Origin: Meconema thalassinum
Taxonomy: Eukaryota > Arthropoda > Insecta > Orthoptera > Tettigoniidae
Assembly (NCBI GenBank): GCA_946902985.2
Contig: OX336389.2
Span: 1,012,615,441 to 1,012,679,440, forward strand
Length of the DNA stretch: 64,000 nt
Direction: 5' to 3'
The position numbers and the translations under genes were made by a program. Positions 11,177 to 21,624 of the stretch are shown here, in pieces. Every line of letters begins with the position of its first letter. Within the stretch, counting starts at the first letter, position 1. Below the pieces are notes generated by a model, which was not told the origin of the DNA, did not search any database, and worked only from the letters and a program-made list of their open reading frames with translations.

Positions 11177-12313
11177 TTGCATACCAAACCTGAAATTCCA
11201 GAAGAACAACAAAGTACATTTCATTTCAAAAACAACACGGTGGATATGTTGTCAATTTACCTCGAAAGGAAACTCTGTCACTTTTAGGCAAGTCCCATGA
11301 TATGGCATAACAAAGCTTTTCCCAATTAGAAACTAAATTCAAGAGAAATCTGGAATTGCAGGAGCAGTATTCACAATTCATGTCAGAGTATGACCAGTTG
11401 GGTCACATGACGGAACTAAGTGCGCTAGATGATTCAGAACACTACTACATGCCACATCACGCCGTATTCAAGCAAATCTCAACCACATCCACTAGAGTAG
11501 TTTAGGATGCATCAGCCAAAACCACCTCAGGCGTATCACTCAACGACACATTGTTAGTATGGCCAACTGTACAGCAAGATCTGTATTCGATTGTGTTGAG
11601 TCAGAAGCCATAACATAACATAACTGGAGACATTTAAAAATGTGTAGACAAATAATTCTGGTTTACAAGGATGACACAAGATTACAAAGAATCATGTGGA
11701 GGGAATCTCCTCAAACACCTGTCAAGACTTACGAATTACTACCAGTCACAAATGGTACAGCGTCAGATCCATATTTAGCAAATCAGTGACTCAACCAACT
11801 AGCTGAAGATGAAGCAGCTTCTTTCCCACTTGCATCAGCTGTTCTACAAAGAGATTTTTATGTTGACGATGCTCTATGTGATGCTTCAAACATTTCAGAA
11901 GCACTACATTTACAAAATGAACTCATTACATTACTCAACAAAGGAGGCTTTCCTATCAGAAAATGGTGCTTGAACCATCCAGCAATACGTGAAGCTGTTT
12001 CACCTGAAGACAGGGAAATAAATTTACCGTTCCAGTTTAGCAATAACGATACAATACAAGCATTAGGTTTATCATGGCATCCCACATCAGACAAATTCTT
12101 AATTGAAACTAAAATCAAACATGTTCCTGCAAACAGCAGCATTACTAAACGCACAGCTACATCCACAGTGGCTTCAATCCTTGATCCATTAGGCCTTATT
12201 AGACCTACAAAATATTCCTCCGGAGATTGTGATTACACAAACTTGATTGGGATCAACAATTAACTGATGACCTGTCTTCAGAATGGAAGGCACTCCAAAA
12301 TCAGCTAACACAT
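11177..12313 (+). pseudogene. BEL/Pao reverse transcriptase
   Basis: The RT region is broken by several stops but has the family blocks: YYMPHHAVFK (about 11,445), DASAKTTSGVSLND (about 11,508-11,550), PTVQQDLYSIV, then DFYVDDALCDA with the YVDD box (about 11,850-11,880), HLQNELITLLNKGGFPIRKW and ALGLSWHP. It ends in a segment resembling EWKALQNQLT just before the inserted sequence; RNase H follows on the other side at 21.1 kb. Confidence 0.85.
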
Positions 12314-12652
12314 TGTCACAGATATCGCATGGCTCTGAGAGCTCTGGCAACATTGCATGACAGGGAGAAGAAAGTGAGGAGGCTAAGGAATGAAATGAGC
12401 GCCGAAAATGCGTTAGTGGAAGTAACCTGAGGTTGTCACGAGCACGTCATGAAAATAGTCGACAGCTTGACTCGAGGAATGTTCCAGAAGCGAAGAGGGC
12501 GCTGATGAACCCCCGGGCAAAGGCTACTTGGGAACGTCAAGCCTGAGAAGGAGTTCACTATTGTATCGTCGTGCTCCGGGGAAGTAACACTTGATTTCTA
12601 TATCGTCATGCTCCAAGGGAGTAACTATACAATCCTGTGCGAAGTGACAGTG

Positions 12653-12658
12653 CATATC
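12653..12658. repeat. Target site duplication CATATC, left
   Basis: CATATC precedes the left inverted repeat (AGTAGTGG...) and an identical CATATC follows the right one at 18,717-18,722. A perfect 6-bp duplication is the insertion size of Polinton/Maverick integrase. Confidence 0.85.
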
Positions 12659-13415
12659 AGTAGTGGTTTTTTAGCGGTTCTAGCGCCACCTCCACCTCAC
12701 CCACCTCACAAGATGGCGGCGGCGCGATATCTGGCGAACCCATGGTCGGATTTTGACAAATGAGGTGTTATTGAACTCGGGCAGACACCCCCTTTCCATT
12801 GGACAAAATATTTCCACCCCAAAATAAAACCTTCCCCTACTAGGGGGGTGAAATTGTAATTTTTTAGTAAATCTCGCTTTTCAAGTGCGACATGTGGGAG
12901 TTTGAATGCTAATATGATATTAAACGTTGTTCCACACAAGATACATGTGTACATGGGATAGCCAATATGAATTAACATGCTTGTTTTTTGTTTTTACGCA
13001 TGCCCACTCATAGCTTTTGTAAGAGGGCGGGCTTTTTAAAGATGACGGCTGTAGTGTAACCTACCCTAACCCAACCCACGAGGGGTGATCAAAAAGTATT
13101 CCAAGCGGCGCTTGTCGATAGGCAAACCAATAATCAATGAGGACATGTAAGGCCTTGAGGCGATAACCCCTTTTGATTGATCCCTGTTGATTTGTCCCTT
13201 TGGACTGATCCCTGTTGACGGGTCATTGCTGATGAGTCCCTTTGGACGGGTCATTGTTGACGAGTCCCTGTGGACGGGTCATTGTTGACGGGTCATTGTT
13301 GACGAGTCATTGTTGACGGGTCCTTGTTGACGAGTCCCTGTGGACGGGTCCTTGTTGACGGGTCATTGTTGACGAGTCCTTGTTGGCAGGTCCTTGTGGA
13401 TGAGTCCTTGTGGAC
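12659..13415 (+). repeat. Left 757-bp terminal inverted repeat
   Basis: Matches the reverse complement of the right repeat almost base for base, from AGTAGTGGTTTTTTAGCGG to CCTTGTGGAC. Its outer part contains two runs that read ACCTCACCC; its middle contains the conserved TGATCAAAAAGTATTCC; its inner third is a 14-bp minisatellite. A 62-codon open frame is conserved in both repeats with one difference, but lies in repeat sequence and resembles no protein. Confidence 0.9.
13205..13415. repeat. 14-bp minisatellite in left inverted repeat
   Basis: About fifteen imperfect units of the form GACGGGTCATTGTT, varying at a few positions (GACGAGTCCCTGTG, GACGGGTCCTTGTT). The same array occurs in inverted orientation in the right repeat. 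Confidence 0.9.
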
Positions 13416-13616
13416 GATGATGATGATAATGATGGTGACAATGACTATCATATTTTTGATGATAATATTCATAATGAAGATGATGGTGATGATGATGATG
13501 AAAAAGAAAAGGATGAGGGTTTTATGTCTATAAAACCACTGCGACTTCCCCAGTTTTTAAGAACAAGAGTACCTGGAGAAAGTTATAAAAGGATCTACAA
13601 CAAGCGTTGTGTTTAA
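13410..13616 (+). CDS. Short acidic reading frame, doubtful gene
   Basis: This 68-codon frame starts inside the end of the inverted repeat and is rich in Asp and Glu because of a GAT/GATGATGAT simple repeat; it then reads KPLRLPQFLRTRVPGES. An A/T-rich stretch with AATAAA follows at about 13,687. It is the only open frame of note next to the left inverted repeat, but it shows no domain and the acidic part is explained by the microsatellite. I regard expression as unproven. Confidence 0.2.
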   Translation: MDDDDDNDGDNDYHIFDDNIHNEDDGDDDDEKEKDEGFMSIKPLRLPQFLRTRVPGESYKRIYNKRCV

Positions 13617-13892
13617 AAAAATCTATATCAAACAATGGTAAATGGAGAGAGTTGTATGCAGTGTGTATCTATTATAAAATGAATTTAATAAAAATATTTT
13701 ATGGTTATTGTCTGCTTTTTCTTAATTACTATAACTTCATCCTCCCACTATTAATGCAATTGTTAACCATTGACAGTCTCTAGCTATGTTTAGAAAGAGA
13801 GAGTGGACTTAAACAATACACTCTATCTATGGTTTGTGTATCGAGTATCATAATAATACAGTATCGCTAAGCCATGTTAAAGCAATAGTTAT

Positions 13893-13977
13893 GTCAGGTA
13901 AGGGATTCAAATCCTTGCTTTCTTGTATTGAAAATGTGAACATAAGTAAAACGCCTTAACCACTCGGTCAACCTGAC
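13893..13977 (-). tRNA. tRNA-like sequence (class II, Leu/Ser-like), probably a pseudogene
   Basis: On the minus strand, an acceptor pair GTCAGGT/ACCTGAC encloses 85 nt with an A-box-like GACCGAGTGGTTAAGG and a B-box-like GATTTGAATCC. The length suggests a long variable arm as in tRNA-Leu or tRNA-Ser. The anticodon stem (TTTTA opposite TCACA) does not pair, so it is probably a decayed tRNA or a SINE head. Confidence 0.45.
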
Positions 13978-14270
13978 AGTTAATAATGTAATTTGTTTTG
14001 TGCACTTGAGTGTTTACAAAATTTTCCAGTGTACATTAACTCAACCACTTGCTCGTTTTTAAATGTATTTTTGTTGTTGTTGTTTTTTCATTACATTGTA
14101 GTTATGAGTCTTGAGAACTGGGTGTTTAATATAGCGTTACAGGCATCTTAAAATAATTTTAGAAAAGCTCTCAGGTATCGTGTCATGGGTTTTAGTAATG
14201 CATTAATGTTTGTTGACAAGTATTTACCATTACACAACATTATTTTGGTAAGCTCTACATGTTGTTTGAG

Positions 14271-14765
14271 TCTTCAGCCTTTTGACTGGTTTAATACAGC
14301 TATCCATGACTCCCTGTCCTGAGCTAATCGTTTCATCTCTATATAGCTACCACACTCTACATCCAAGGCATTCTGTTTAACATATTCTAACCTTGGTCTA
14401 CCCCTACAGTTCTTGTCCTCAACCCTTTCTTCCATAACTAAGCTTGCTATTCCTGGGTGTATGTGTCCTACCAACCTATCGATTTACTTCATTAGGTGTC
14501 ACCAAAAACATCTCTCCTCTCCCACTTGGCTTAATACCTCTTTGTTTGTAACCCTATTTACCCATCTAATCTTCATCATTCTCCTGTAACACCACATTTC
14601 AAACACTTGAATTCTCCACTTTTCTGCTACACCAATAGTCCAAGTTTCCCTTTCATAGAGCGTCACACTCCAGACAAAGGTCTTCAAAAATGACATCCTA
14701 ATACCTAAATCTATATTTAGTGTCAACAAATTCTGTAGAAATGCTTTCCTTGCCTGAGCTACATA
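14271..14765 (-). pseudogene. LINE ORF2 C-terminal fragment
   Basis: Two minus-strand frames join to give the C-terminal part of a LINE reverse transcriptase. The first (14,729-14,499) reads FVWSVTLYERETWTIG and RIQVFEMWCYRRMMKIRW. The second (14,474-14,274) reads VGHIHPGIASLVMEERVE, CRGRPRLEYVKQ and MKRLAQDRESWIAV. These match the common insect LINE end with pattern ETWT, FEMWCYRRM and GRPR. A frameshift near 14,490 separates them. The RT catalytic region is absent, so this is a short relic inside the Polinton-like element. Confidence 0.8.
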
Positions 14766-15610
14766 AGAATCCTAATCATCTCTGGTATAAAGTCTTGTTT
14801 AGCAAACATAGTCACTCAGAAGGTCTATGCATTTGTTGTATATAACCCAAAATAGCAAACAGTTTTTCTAAAACCCTACTCACTGGTCAATAACAAGCAT
14901 AGTCGCCAAAGTGTTTCGTTGGTAGTTAACTCATGTCTGGTTAGTCAATTCTTATTGCAAGGCCAGTCAACACCTAAAAATTCGTCTTAACATATAGTCG
15001 AATCATCTTTCTATCTACATACCAGGGTGTAATGAATAGTCAATATTAGTTTGGTATTTACCTAAAATCTAAAATCCAATATCAAATTTCTAAAATCTAA
15101 AACCAAAAATAAAATATAGTACAGAAAACATAATTCCAAGTAATACAAATCCTTATATGTTTTTCTTTAATAATTAGTTACTGAAAATTTAAAGTCATGA
15201 TATTATGGTTTGGTCTTTTTGTACAATCTAAAATGTAAAATGTAAATTCTAAAATCTAAAGTCTAAAATAAAAAACAAATACAAAATCTTACTTGCATTA
15301 ACTGTATATTGAACCCAGTCCACCTTTGTATTTGTAATCCAAGTAATAATTTGAAAAAAAATATACAAGTGTAATCAATCTTAAAACATTATCCCTGCTG
15401 TTTTATATGTTTTTGACATGCGTGTTAATCTAAAATCAAACCCTGGTCTACCTTAGTCAAAGGATAACAGCTTAACCACTGCACCACTATAACCATCTTT
15501 CTTAGTTTGGTTCGTTCTAAGCCTTAAAGTTAAATCGAGTTAAGGCCTCTAGTGCAAGAGCCAAAAGTGCTTGCCACTGCAGCACAAAATGGTTAGCAAG
15601 TAACATTATA

Positions 15611-16258
15611 CAGTAGAACGTCTTTTTTCCGGACGTCAAACAACCGGAACGTCAATTATCCGGACGAGCAAAAAGAAAGACGGAGCAGTGCACGCTGCCT
15701 ACATTAGTGAGTCGGTTCTTATTCAATTGTTGTCTGTGTTATCTCCTACCGTTTCTTTACTCTATGATGTTACAGTTTGTGATTATGTGAAAATGGCTTC
15801 TACGAGTGGCAAAAAGGAAAAAAGAAATCGCAATGTTTTTATCCATTGAGAAGAAGGTGGAGATCATTAATAAACTGGTTAAAGGTGAGTGTGTGCAGTG
15901 TTTAATGAAAACTTAGTGTTGGAAAATTCACAACTTATGATTTGAAGAACGAAAAGGTGAAATTATGAATTATGCATCGAAGTTAGATGGTGAAGAACGG
16001 TGTAAAATGGGAAAAACCATGAGATCAGCTACGGATGAAAAATTGGAAGAAGCGGCGTACTTATGGTTTATTCAGACAAGCGGTAAGGGAGATCCCATTT
16101 CTGGACATTTGTTATATGAGTCGCAGCTCAATGAGAAGCTTGGTGGTTATTACCATAATGTATTTTCCTATGAAATAAACGCATGTTTGATTATCCGGAA
16201 AAATCGTTATCCGGAGCACTTTCGGTCCCAATTAGTCCGGATAAACGACGTTCTACTG
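15611..16258 (+). mobile_element. Tigger/pogo-type element, internally deleted
   Basis: The ends CAGTAGAACGTC and GACGTTCTACTG are inverted copies and TA flanks both sides. CAGTAGAAC with nearby TTATCCGGAC is the usual Tigger/pogo terminal form. The interior keeps only the start of a transposase. At 648 bp the element lacks the DDE domain and is non-autonomous. Confidence 0.85.
15793..16145 (+). pseudogene. Tigger/pogo transposase N-terminal remnant (CENP-B-type DNA-binding domain)
   Basis: The frame starts at an ATG (MASTSGKK) and, after a frameshift near 15,805, gives MFLSIEKKVEIINKLVKGE, the first helix-turn-helix of pogo/CENP-B proteins. After a disrupted stretch it continues with NYASKLDGEER and EKLEEAAYLWFIQTSGKG, then PISGHLLYE, the second CENP-B helix-turn-helix. 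No DDE domain follows. The function in intact relatives is binding of the transposon ends. Confidence 0.8.
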
Positions 16259-16260
16259 TA

Positions 16261-17079
16261 CATCCAAAAAGAATTGTATTGGTTCGGTTTGGTTCAGTGT
16301 AATCAACATCTTGTTTTCTTAGCTACCCTCTTTAACTAATCAATTAAAGATAGTCTACTCTTAATTCTTGAATCGATAAATTGGTTTTTGTACACACCGT
16401 TTGTCATGTCATGCCTGAAACCTATACTCCCTATGTACTGCGGTCAGGTTTAAAAACAAGTTTCAATGGTCAAAGACTTGTCAGTCACCATGCGTGTAGC
16501 CTAAAATAATTCTTTCTCTACCTAGTTATGTTTCATCACTCACCATAAACATCTAACATTATGGGTTTGCAATATATTAAGAGAAACAAAAGTCCATGAC
16601 CTTGTTGTTTTCAATCTTTTTGGGAAAATTCATAAGCCATATAAGGAAAGCGTCATGTCAAGTTATAGGACACCTTATGAGTCCAAATCCCATTAATAGT
16701 TTATAAAACTCAAATCAGTAAACTTGCCGTTTTGGGATATTTAAATAAATGCACGCATCATAGGAAAAATCATAAAAAATATTCTTAAAACAAGTCGTCG
16801 CATGACTCTCTTCAATCAATGCTTCGCAAAATATCGATCATCCATTGAACATGGCCACAGTGATCGGCGACATGCTCGTTTGAACACAACCGGTACTGTC
16901 TCTCTCCACTAAAAAAATAATATTAAAATTAATTCAAAAATTTTAAAAATCTAAATTTTCAAAATGTGTGGTTAGGCCCTTTGCCAAAATTTCAAAAAAT
17001 AAATAATAAATTCAAAAAGAGATTGTCGCCTTGAGTCTTATAACACCTCATGTGTCCAAATCTGATTATTGGTTCCCCT
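16261..17079. other. Unassigned interior sequence
   Basis: A/T-rich, no reading frame or RNA gene recognised. Near 16,970-17,060 short pieces resemble the inner face of the inverted repeats (TTAGGCCCTTTG, AACACCTCATG-TGTC), so part of it may be a diverged duplication of terminal sequence. Confidence 0.4.
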
Positions 17080-17695
17080 TTTTTCCTGTAAAATCTATAT
17101 GCATTGTTTTAGGGTTAAAATGACTAATCGTGGTAAAAGAGTATTAAATGACCAATTTTTTTGAGCTATCACACCTAATTTTAGGTTTCTTAGTTTCCAT
17201 GATATAGATTTTTCAATTTTGGGGTAGTTTTCACCCCCTTACTATTTTTCATCAAAAACAAAAGATCTTAGGTTCATTTATCATTTTTAGGCGTTTAACA
17301 CCTTTTTCCCTGTAAAATCACTATTCACTATTTTAGGGGTGAAATGACCTATCGTGGTATAAGCGTATGTCATGACCTATTTTTAAAGCTATCATACTTA
17401 ATGTTAAGGTTCTTAATTTCCAAGATAACGATTTTTAAATTTTGGGTGTAGTTTTAACCCTCTTACTATTTTTTCATCAAAAACAAATGATCTTAGGTTC
17501 ATTTATCATTTTCAAGTGTTTAACCGCTTTTATCCCTGTAACATTACTATTTACTATTTTAGGGGTGAAATGACCTCGCGTGGTAAAAGCGTATCTTATG
17601 ACCTATTTTTAAAGCTATCACACATAATTTTAGGGTTCTTAGTTTCCAAGATATCGATTTTTCAATTTGGGAGTGGGGGATAGTTTCACCCCCAA
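17080..17695. repeat. 225-bp tandem repeat, about 2.7 copies
   Basis: Landmarks TTTTAGGGGTGAAATGACC recur near 17,111, 17,335 and 17,561, giving periods of 224 and 226 bp. Each unit contains TTCATTTATCATTTT and GCTATCA followed by TTCTTAGTTTCCA-GATAT. No coding. Confidence 0.85.
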
Positions 17696-17959
17696 AGGGG
17701 AACATCGCCCCAATTGCTAGGACCCCTCATACAAGTCACTAGCATGATTGGTTCGCGAGATATTAACAAACGTGTGGTTAGGCCCTTTGTCAATATTTCA
17801 AAAATACATTCTAAAAGGGGGCTTCATCCCAAGTCCTACAATACCTCATACAAGTTCCTAGCCTTATTAGTCCGTTAGTTAAGCCCTTTGACATAATTTG
17901 GATAAATTCATGGGCCAGTCCAAAGGGACCGGTCCAAAGGGATTAGTCAAAAGGGACTC

Positions 17960-18716
17960 GCCCACAAGGACTCATCCACAAGGACCTGCCAACAAGGACT
18001 CATCAACAATGACTCGTCAACAAGGACCCGTCCACAGGGACTTTTCAACAAGGACCCGTCAGCAATGACTCGTCAACAATGACCTGTCAACAATGACCCG
18101 TCCACAGGGACTCGTCAACAATGACCCGTCCAAAGGGACTCATCAGCAATGACCCGTCAACAGGGACCAGTCCAAAGGGACAAATCAACAGGGATCAATC
18201 AAAAGGGGTTATCGCCTCAAGGCCTTACATGTCCTCATTGATTATTGGTTTGCCTATCGACAAGCGCCGCTTGGAATACTTTTTGATCACCCCTCGTGGG
18301 TTGGGTTAGGTTAGGTTACACTACAGCCGTCATCTTTAAAAAGCCCGCCCTCTTACAAAAGCTATGAGTTGGCATGCGTAAAATCAAAAAACAAGCATGT
18401 TAATTCATATTGGCTATCCACCGTACACATGTATATTGTGTGGAACAACGTTTAATTTCATATTAGCATTCAAACTCCCACATGTCGCACTTGAAAAGCG
18501 AGATTTTCTAAAAAATTACAATTTCACTCCCCTATTAGGGGTAGGTTTTATTTTGGGGTGGAAATACGTTGTCCAATGGAAAGGGGGTGTCAGCCCGAGT
18601 TCAATAACACCTCATTTGTCAAAATCCGACTATGGGTTCGCCAGATATCGCGCCGCCGCCATCTTGTGAGGTGGGTGAGGTGGAGGTGGCGCTAGAACCG
18701 CTAAAAAACCACTACT
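17960..18716 (-). repeat. Right 757-bp terminal inverted repeat
   Basis: Reverse complement of the left repeat with few differences. The 14-bp minisatellite lies at about 17,960-18,180, and a GGGTTGGGTTAGGTTAGG stretch at about 18,297 resembles the insect telomere unit TTAGG. The terminal bases are CCACTACT, followed by the duplication CATATC. Confidence 0.9.
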
Positions 18717-18722
18717 CATATC
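18717..18722. repeat. Target site duplication CATATC, right
   Basis: Identical to the hexamer before the left inverted repeat. Confidence 0.85.
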
Positions 18723-21100
18723 GTGAGTAAACTGCGCGAGTTTGACGGGCCGGATCAAGGTGTAACCCGTGTGGGGTATTCATACGAAGTTTGAGAAATG
18801 CGGGACATAGCCGGAAAATACGGTATCAGCTTGTACGTGAGCAGACGCTCATTTAATAGACGTTGAAACCAAGTGTAATAGAACAATATTACTACGTCTT
18901 CTGTATGGTGACACGGGGGCGATTGCCAGATAAGTTTAACACGCAGTATAAGCAAATACACGTGGGAAATAAAGACTTTTACGGAGTATGAGAATGTTGG
19001 AGATTGGCCGCGGTGTTTTTCACGCACGAAACAAGAGAGTGTAGGGCCAGGCATTTGTTTGAATAGTTGACAAGTGAAAGTAGCAGGGTCAGCGAACTCT
19101 CAGTATAAGTGGATGTAGGCCAATGACCATATAGGGCGCGGCGAAGGTCAAGGGTGAAGACTGGTTTTTACGAGACAAGCTAGCGTGAGATTATATAAGC
19201 CAACTTGCGTTGTCAGTGAAATGTCATCACGGCTATGAACCAATAGTTCTTGGCACTTTAAAAATGAACATTGAAGCGAATCGCAGAATGGACAATATGG
19301 ATATCAGTGTGCATCAGTGCGAGTTCCGCGTTATGAACTGTCGTGACGGAAAGACGGCCAGCTAGACGATGTACGTAGGGGCTGTTACGATGACGTGATG
19401 ATGAAGGCGAGCCATATACGACGAAGACCCACGGGTCGCGAGCTGAATCCAGGACGAGAGGGGATTAGGTTCCTTGGGAGAACGTGGAACCAACACCCTC
19501 AGGAAATGCGTCAACAGGACCAGGATCCAGGCGGAAAGAAAGGCACAGAAACCACATGTTAATTTATAAGTTAATCTGTCTGGGTAGTGGTTACTGAAAT
19601 TTGTGCAGATGGGCGTAATATCGAATTAAACTGCGATAAAATGATTAAGTTATTAGGGACGGGAGATGAAGTTTTCCTTTTGAGCGATTATTATGATTAT
19701 TATTAGGGTTTAAACGAGATAAATGGATGTCTTAAAATATAGTATAGGTAAATGGATTGGTCGGCGTGTTACGTCGCAGCGTTCTTTTGAGATGGTTCAA
19801 CTATGATGCCAATTCATTGTTTGAGTATTCTAAACTAACCGGGAGAAACATTCACACTTAAGGGGTCACAGTTTTTTGTGCACGTCATGGTATCTATACG
19901 GAACACTCTCACACCACATGAGGCGTTTTACATGTTAAAATGAGCAGAGGCATTTTGTAGCGAAGTTATTCAAGGTTGTATTGAAATGAAACGGTTTTTG
20001 TGAAACAGAATGGCTGGTTAAAAGAAATAGGCTATATAATGGAGCTAAATGTTCTCGCTATGACGAGGTTGATAAAAGTAAATGATTATAATTAATGTGA
20101 CGTAGTTAATAAAGGTGTATGTTAATTTGAGGTCACTGTTAGTTAAGAAGAATACAATAAGGCTAAAGGCCATCTATACAAATCTTTCTGGAGTATTTGC
20201 GAATGTGTAAAGATAACGCGGTGATCAATTAAGAATCTGAAATTAAGCAAAATCAGAGACGTGAACGTAAATTCATAGAAGTGAAAAGTAAGAGTGGTAT
20301 ATTACATTATCGTAATGTGTCATAATGGTTTTAAAATGCAATGTGATGAATGTAACAACCAGTGTTTTTCAAATGAGGAATAATTGAATGGAAACCAGTT
20401 AATGAGATAATGAAGACATTTAATCCATGAGTTAAATTTGTAAATAAGTTGTTTGACGTTAGAGACATCCATATTTCTAGACAGTAGCAATTAGTTAGAA
20501 GGAGATCAAATGAGACAATTTTCTTTTTCTTTGGATTTTTTTCCATAATTATACACCTGCTCACATATGGATGGACTTCACAATGGAGAGGTGATTTGAT
20601 GATTGAAGTAACTAATAGTAATGTGATTTAACTCAGATCTCCGTAAGTTGTATTATATTCAAAGCTAGGACGCCCGGAGTTTTTTCCCTGACAATTTCAA
20701 TTTTGCTTTGGCGTTAATGTTTTTATTTGCACATCAAGAGTAATTTCGAAGAATCTCTGCGTGATGGCAGAATTCTGTGTTTATTTTTGTGTATTTCTTG
20801 GGGTGGTTTTTTAATAAATTGGTGGATGAGTTTTATCTTAAAAGTGGAGTTCTATGTCATTCTTGTTTTGTTGCTATACTTGGGTGTTTATCGGATCAAT
20901 TTTGAGATTTACCCCAGTTGAACCCTATCCTAGTTAAGACCCTGGGATTTTTTGAATCTCGTCCCCCCGACATTTTTTTTTTGCCGAAATTGATTCCAGC
21001 ATTCAGTTTTTTTAAATGTATTTCGAGTTGTACCGAAATCTGGGTGAGGATTGGCGTGTCGTGTCGGGCCACCCAATCTGAAGTCAGAATATCGGGCACA
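18723..21100 (+). other. Body of probable solo LTR F, non-coding
   Basis: No reading frame over about 100 codons resembles a protein. The strand is visibly purine-rich in the first 900 bp and T-rich in the last 500 bp, a bias also seen in copy E. TATATAAG at 19,192 could be a promoter box and AATAAA at 20,813 a poly(A) signal. The last bases are ATCGGGCACA, after which the BEL RNase H frame resumes at once. Confidence 0.5.
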
Positions 21101-21620
21101 ACTCCTTGATCACATTCAAGTGGACAGATATGTCTTAGGAACAGGAAGGTGTAGTACCATTCAAGTATATGGTTTCTCAGATGCATCTCAAACAGCATAT
21201 GGAGCATATATCTATCTTCGGTCTGTCGATCAACAAGGGAAATCTTCAGTCAAGCTGTTGAGCTCAAAATCCAGGGTAGCTCCAGACAAACAAGTTACAC
21301 TTCCTCGTCTTGAATTACTTGCAGCTACATGGTTGGCACACTTGCTTCAGAAATCCATTCCAATCCTAAATCTAGAAATTAATGAGACTTATTTATGGAC
21401 AGATTCTACAGTAGTCTTGCCATGGTTGGCTTCCCGTTCATCACGTTGGAAAACATTTGTAGCCAACAGAGTATCAGAAATTCAGCAATTAACAAATGTA
21501 GAAAATTGGCATCATGTTTCATCTCAAGAACATCTTGCAGATTTAATTTCCCGAGGAGTTAAGCCTCAAGAGATGCAGCAATCTATACTTTGGTGGTCAG
21601 GCCCATCATGGTTATCATAA
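21101..21620 (+). pseudogene. BEL/Pao RNase H domain
   Basis: The frame resumes with LLDHIQVDRYVLG and then VYGFSDASQTAYGAYIYLR, the BEL RNase H start with its catalytic Asp in FSDAS. LPRLELLAATWLAHLL carries the catalytic Glu, YLWTDSTVVLPWL the third acidic residue, and ADLISRGVKP the conserved end. It is open for about 170 codons and ends at a stop after WWSGPSWLS. This part looks intact in sequence but is cut off from its RT. Confidence 0.9.
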
Positions 21621-21624
21621 TCTA

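Larger units (their letters stand above)
13620..15600. other. AT-rich interior of the Polinton-like element, largely unassigned
   Basis: Apart from the tRNA-like sequence and the LINE fragment, this holds A/T-rich low-complexity DNA with many TAAAATCTAAAA-type runs (15,060-15,280). A second tRNA-like stretch is visible on the minus strand at about 15,440-15,495 (A-box-like TGGTGCAGTGGTTAAG, B-box-like GGGTTTGATTT). No reading frame resembles a Polinton protein. Confidence 0.5.
12659..18716. mobile_element. 6.06 kb Polinton/Maverick-like element without Polinton genes
   Basis: The element has near-identical terminal inverted repeats of 757 bp beginning AGTAGTGG and ending CCACTACT, and is flanked by the 6-bp duplication CATATC. 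Long inverted repeats starting with AG and a 6-bp duplication are characteristic of Polintons. The interior (13.4-17.96 kb) shows none of the Polinton proteins (DNA polymerase B, retroviral-type integrase, packaging ATPase, cysteine protease, capsids). Instead it holds a short acidic frame, a tRNA-like sequence, a LINE fragment, a Tigger MITE and 225-bp tandem repeats. I infer a non-autonomous derivative that could have been mobilised by Polinton enzymes. Another superfamily with 6-bp duplications is possible. Confidence 0.65.
12314..21100 (+). mobile_element. Probable solo long LTR (family E/F, copy F), split by a Polinton-like element
   Basis: Foreign sequence interrupts the BEL pol between EWKALQNQLT and LLDHIQVDRYVLG. 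Without the nested Polinton-like element it is about 2.7 kb, non-coding, begins TGTCAC and ends GGGCACA. It has a TATATAAG box at 19,192 and an AATAAA at 20,813, 287 bp before the right end. The unrelated-looking insertion in copia B (35.5-46.3 kb) begins TGTGAC, ends GGGCACA and has AATAAA 281 bp before its end. This layout (TG...CA ends, internal TATA box, AATAAA near the right end, no coding capacity) fits a solo LTR. The target duplication is not clear here, so the left end may be misplaced by up to about 120 bp. Confidence 0.5.

Noticed and set aside
15440..15495. A second tRNA gene on the minus strand
   Set aside because: Box-like words are present but no acceptor stem could be paired.
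13066..18309. A 62-codon frame present in both inverted repeats with one residue changed
   Set aside because: Conservation is explained by near-identity of the repeats; the frame includes the minisatellite and has no domain.
12310..21104. A clear target duplication for solo LTR F
   Set aside because: Flanking tetramers ACAT and ACTC agree at only two positions; I left the boundary as approximate.
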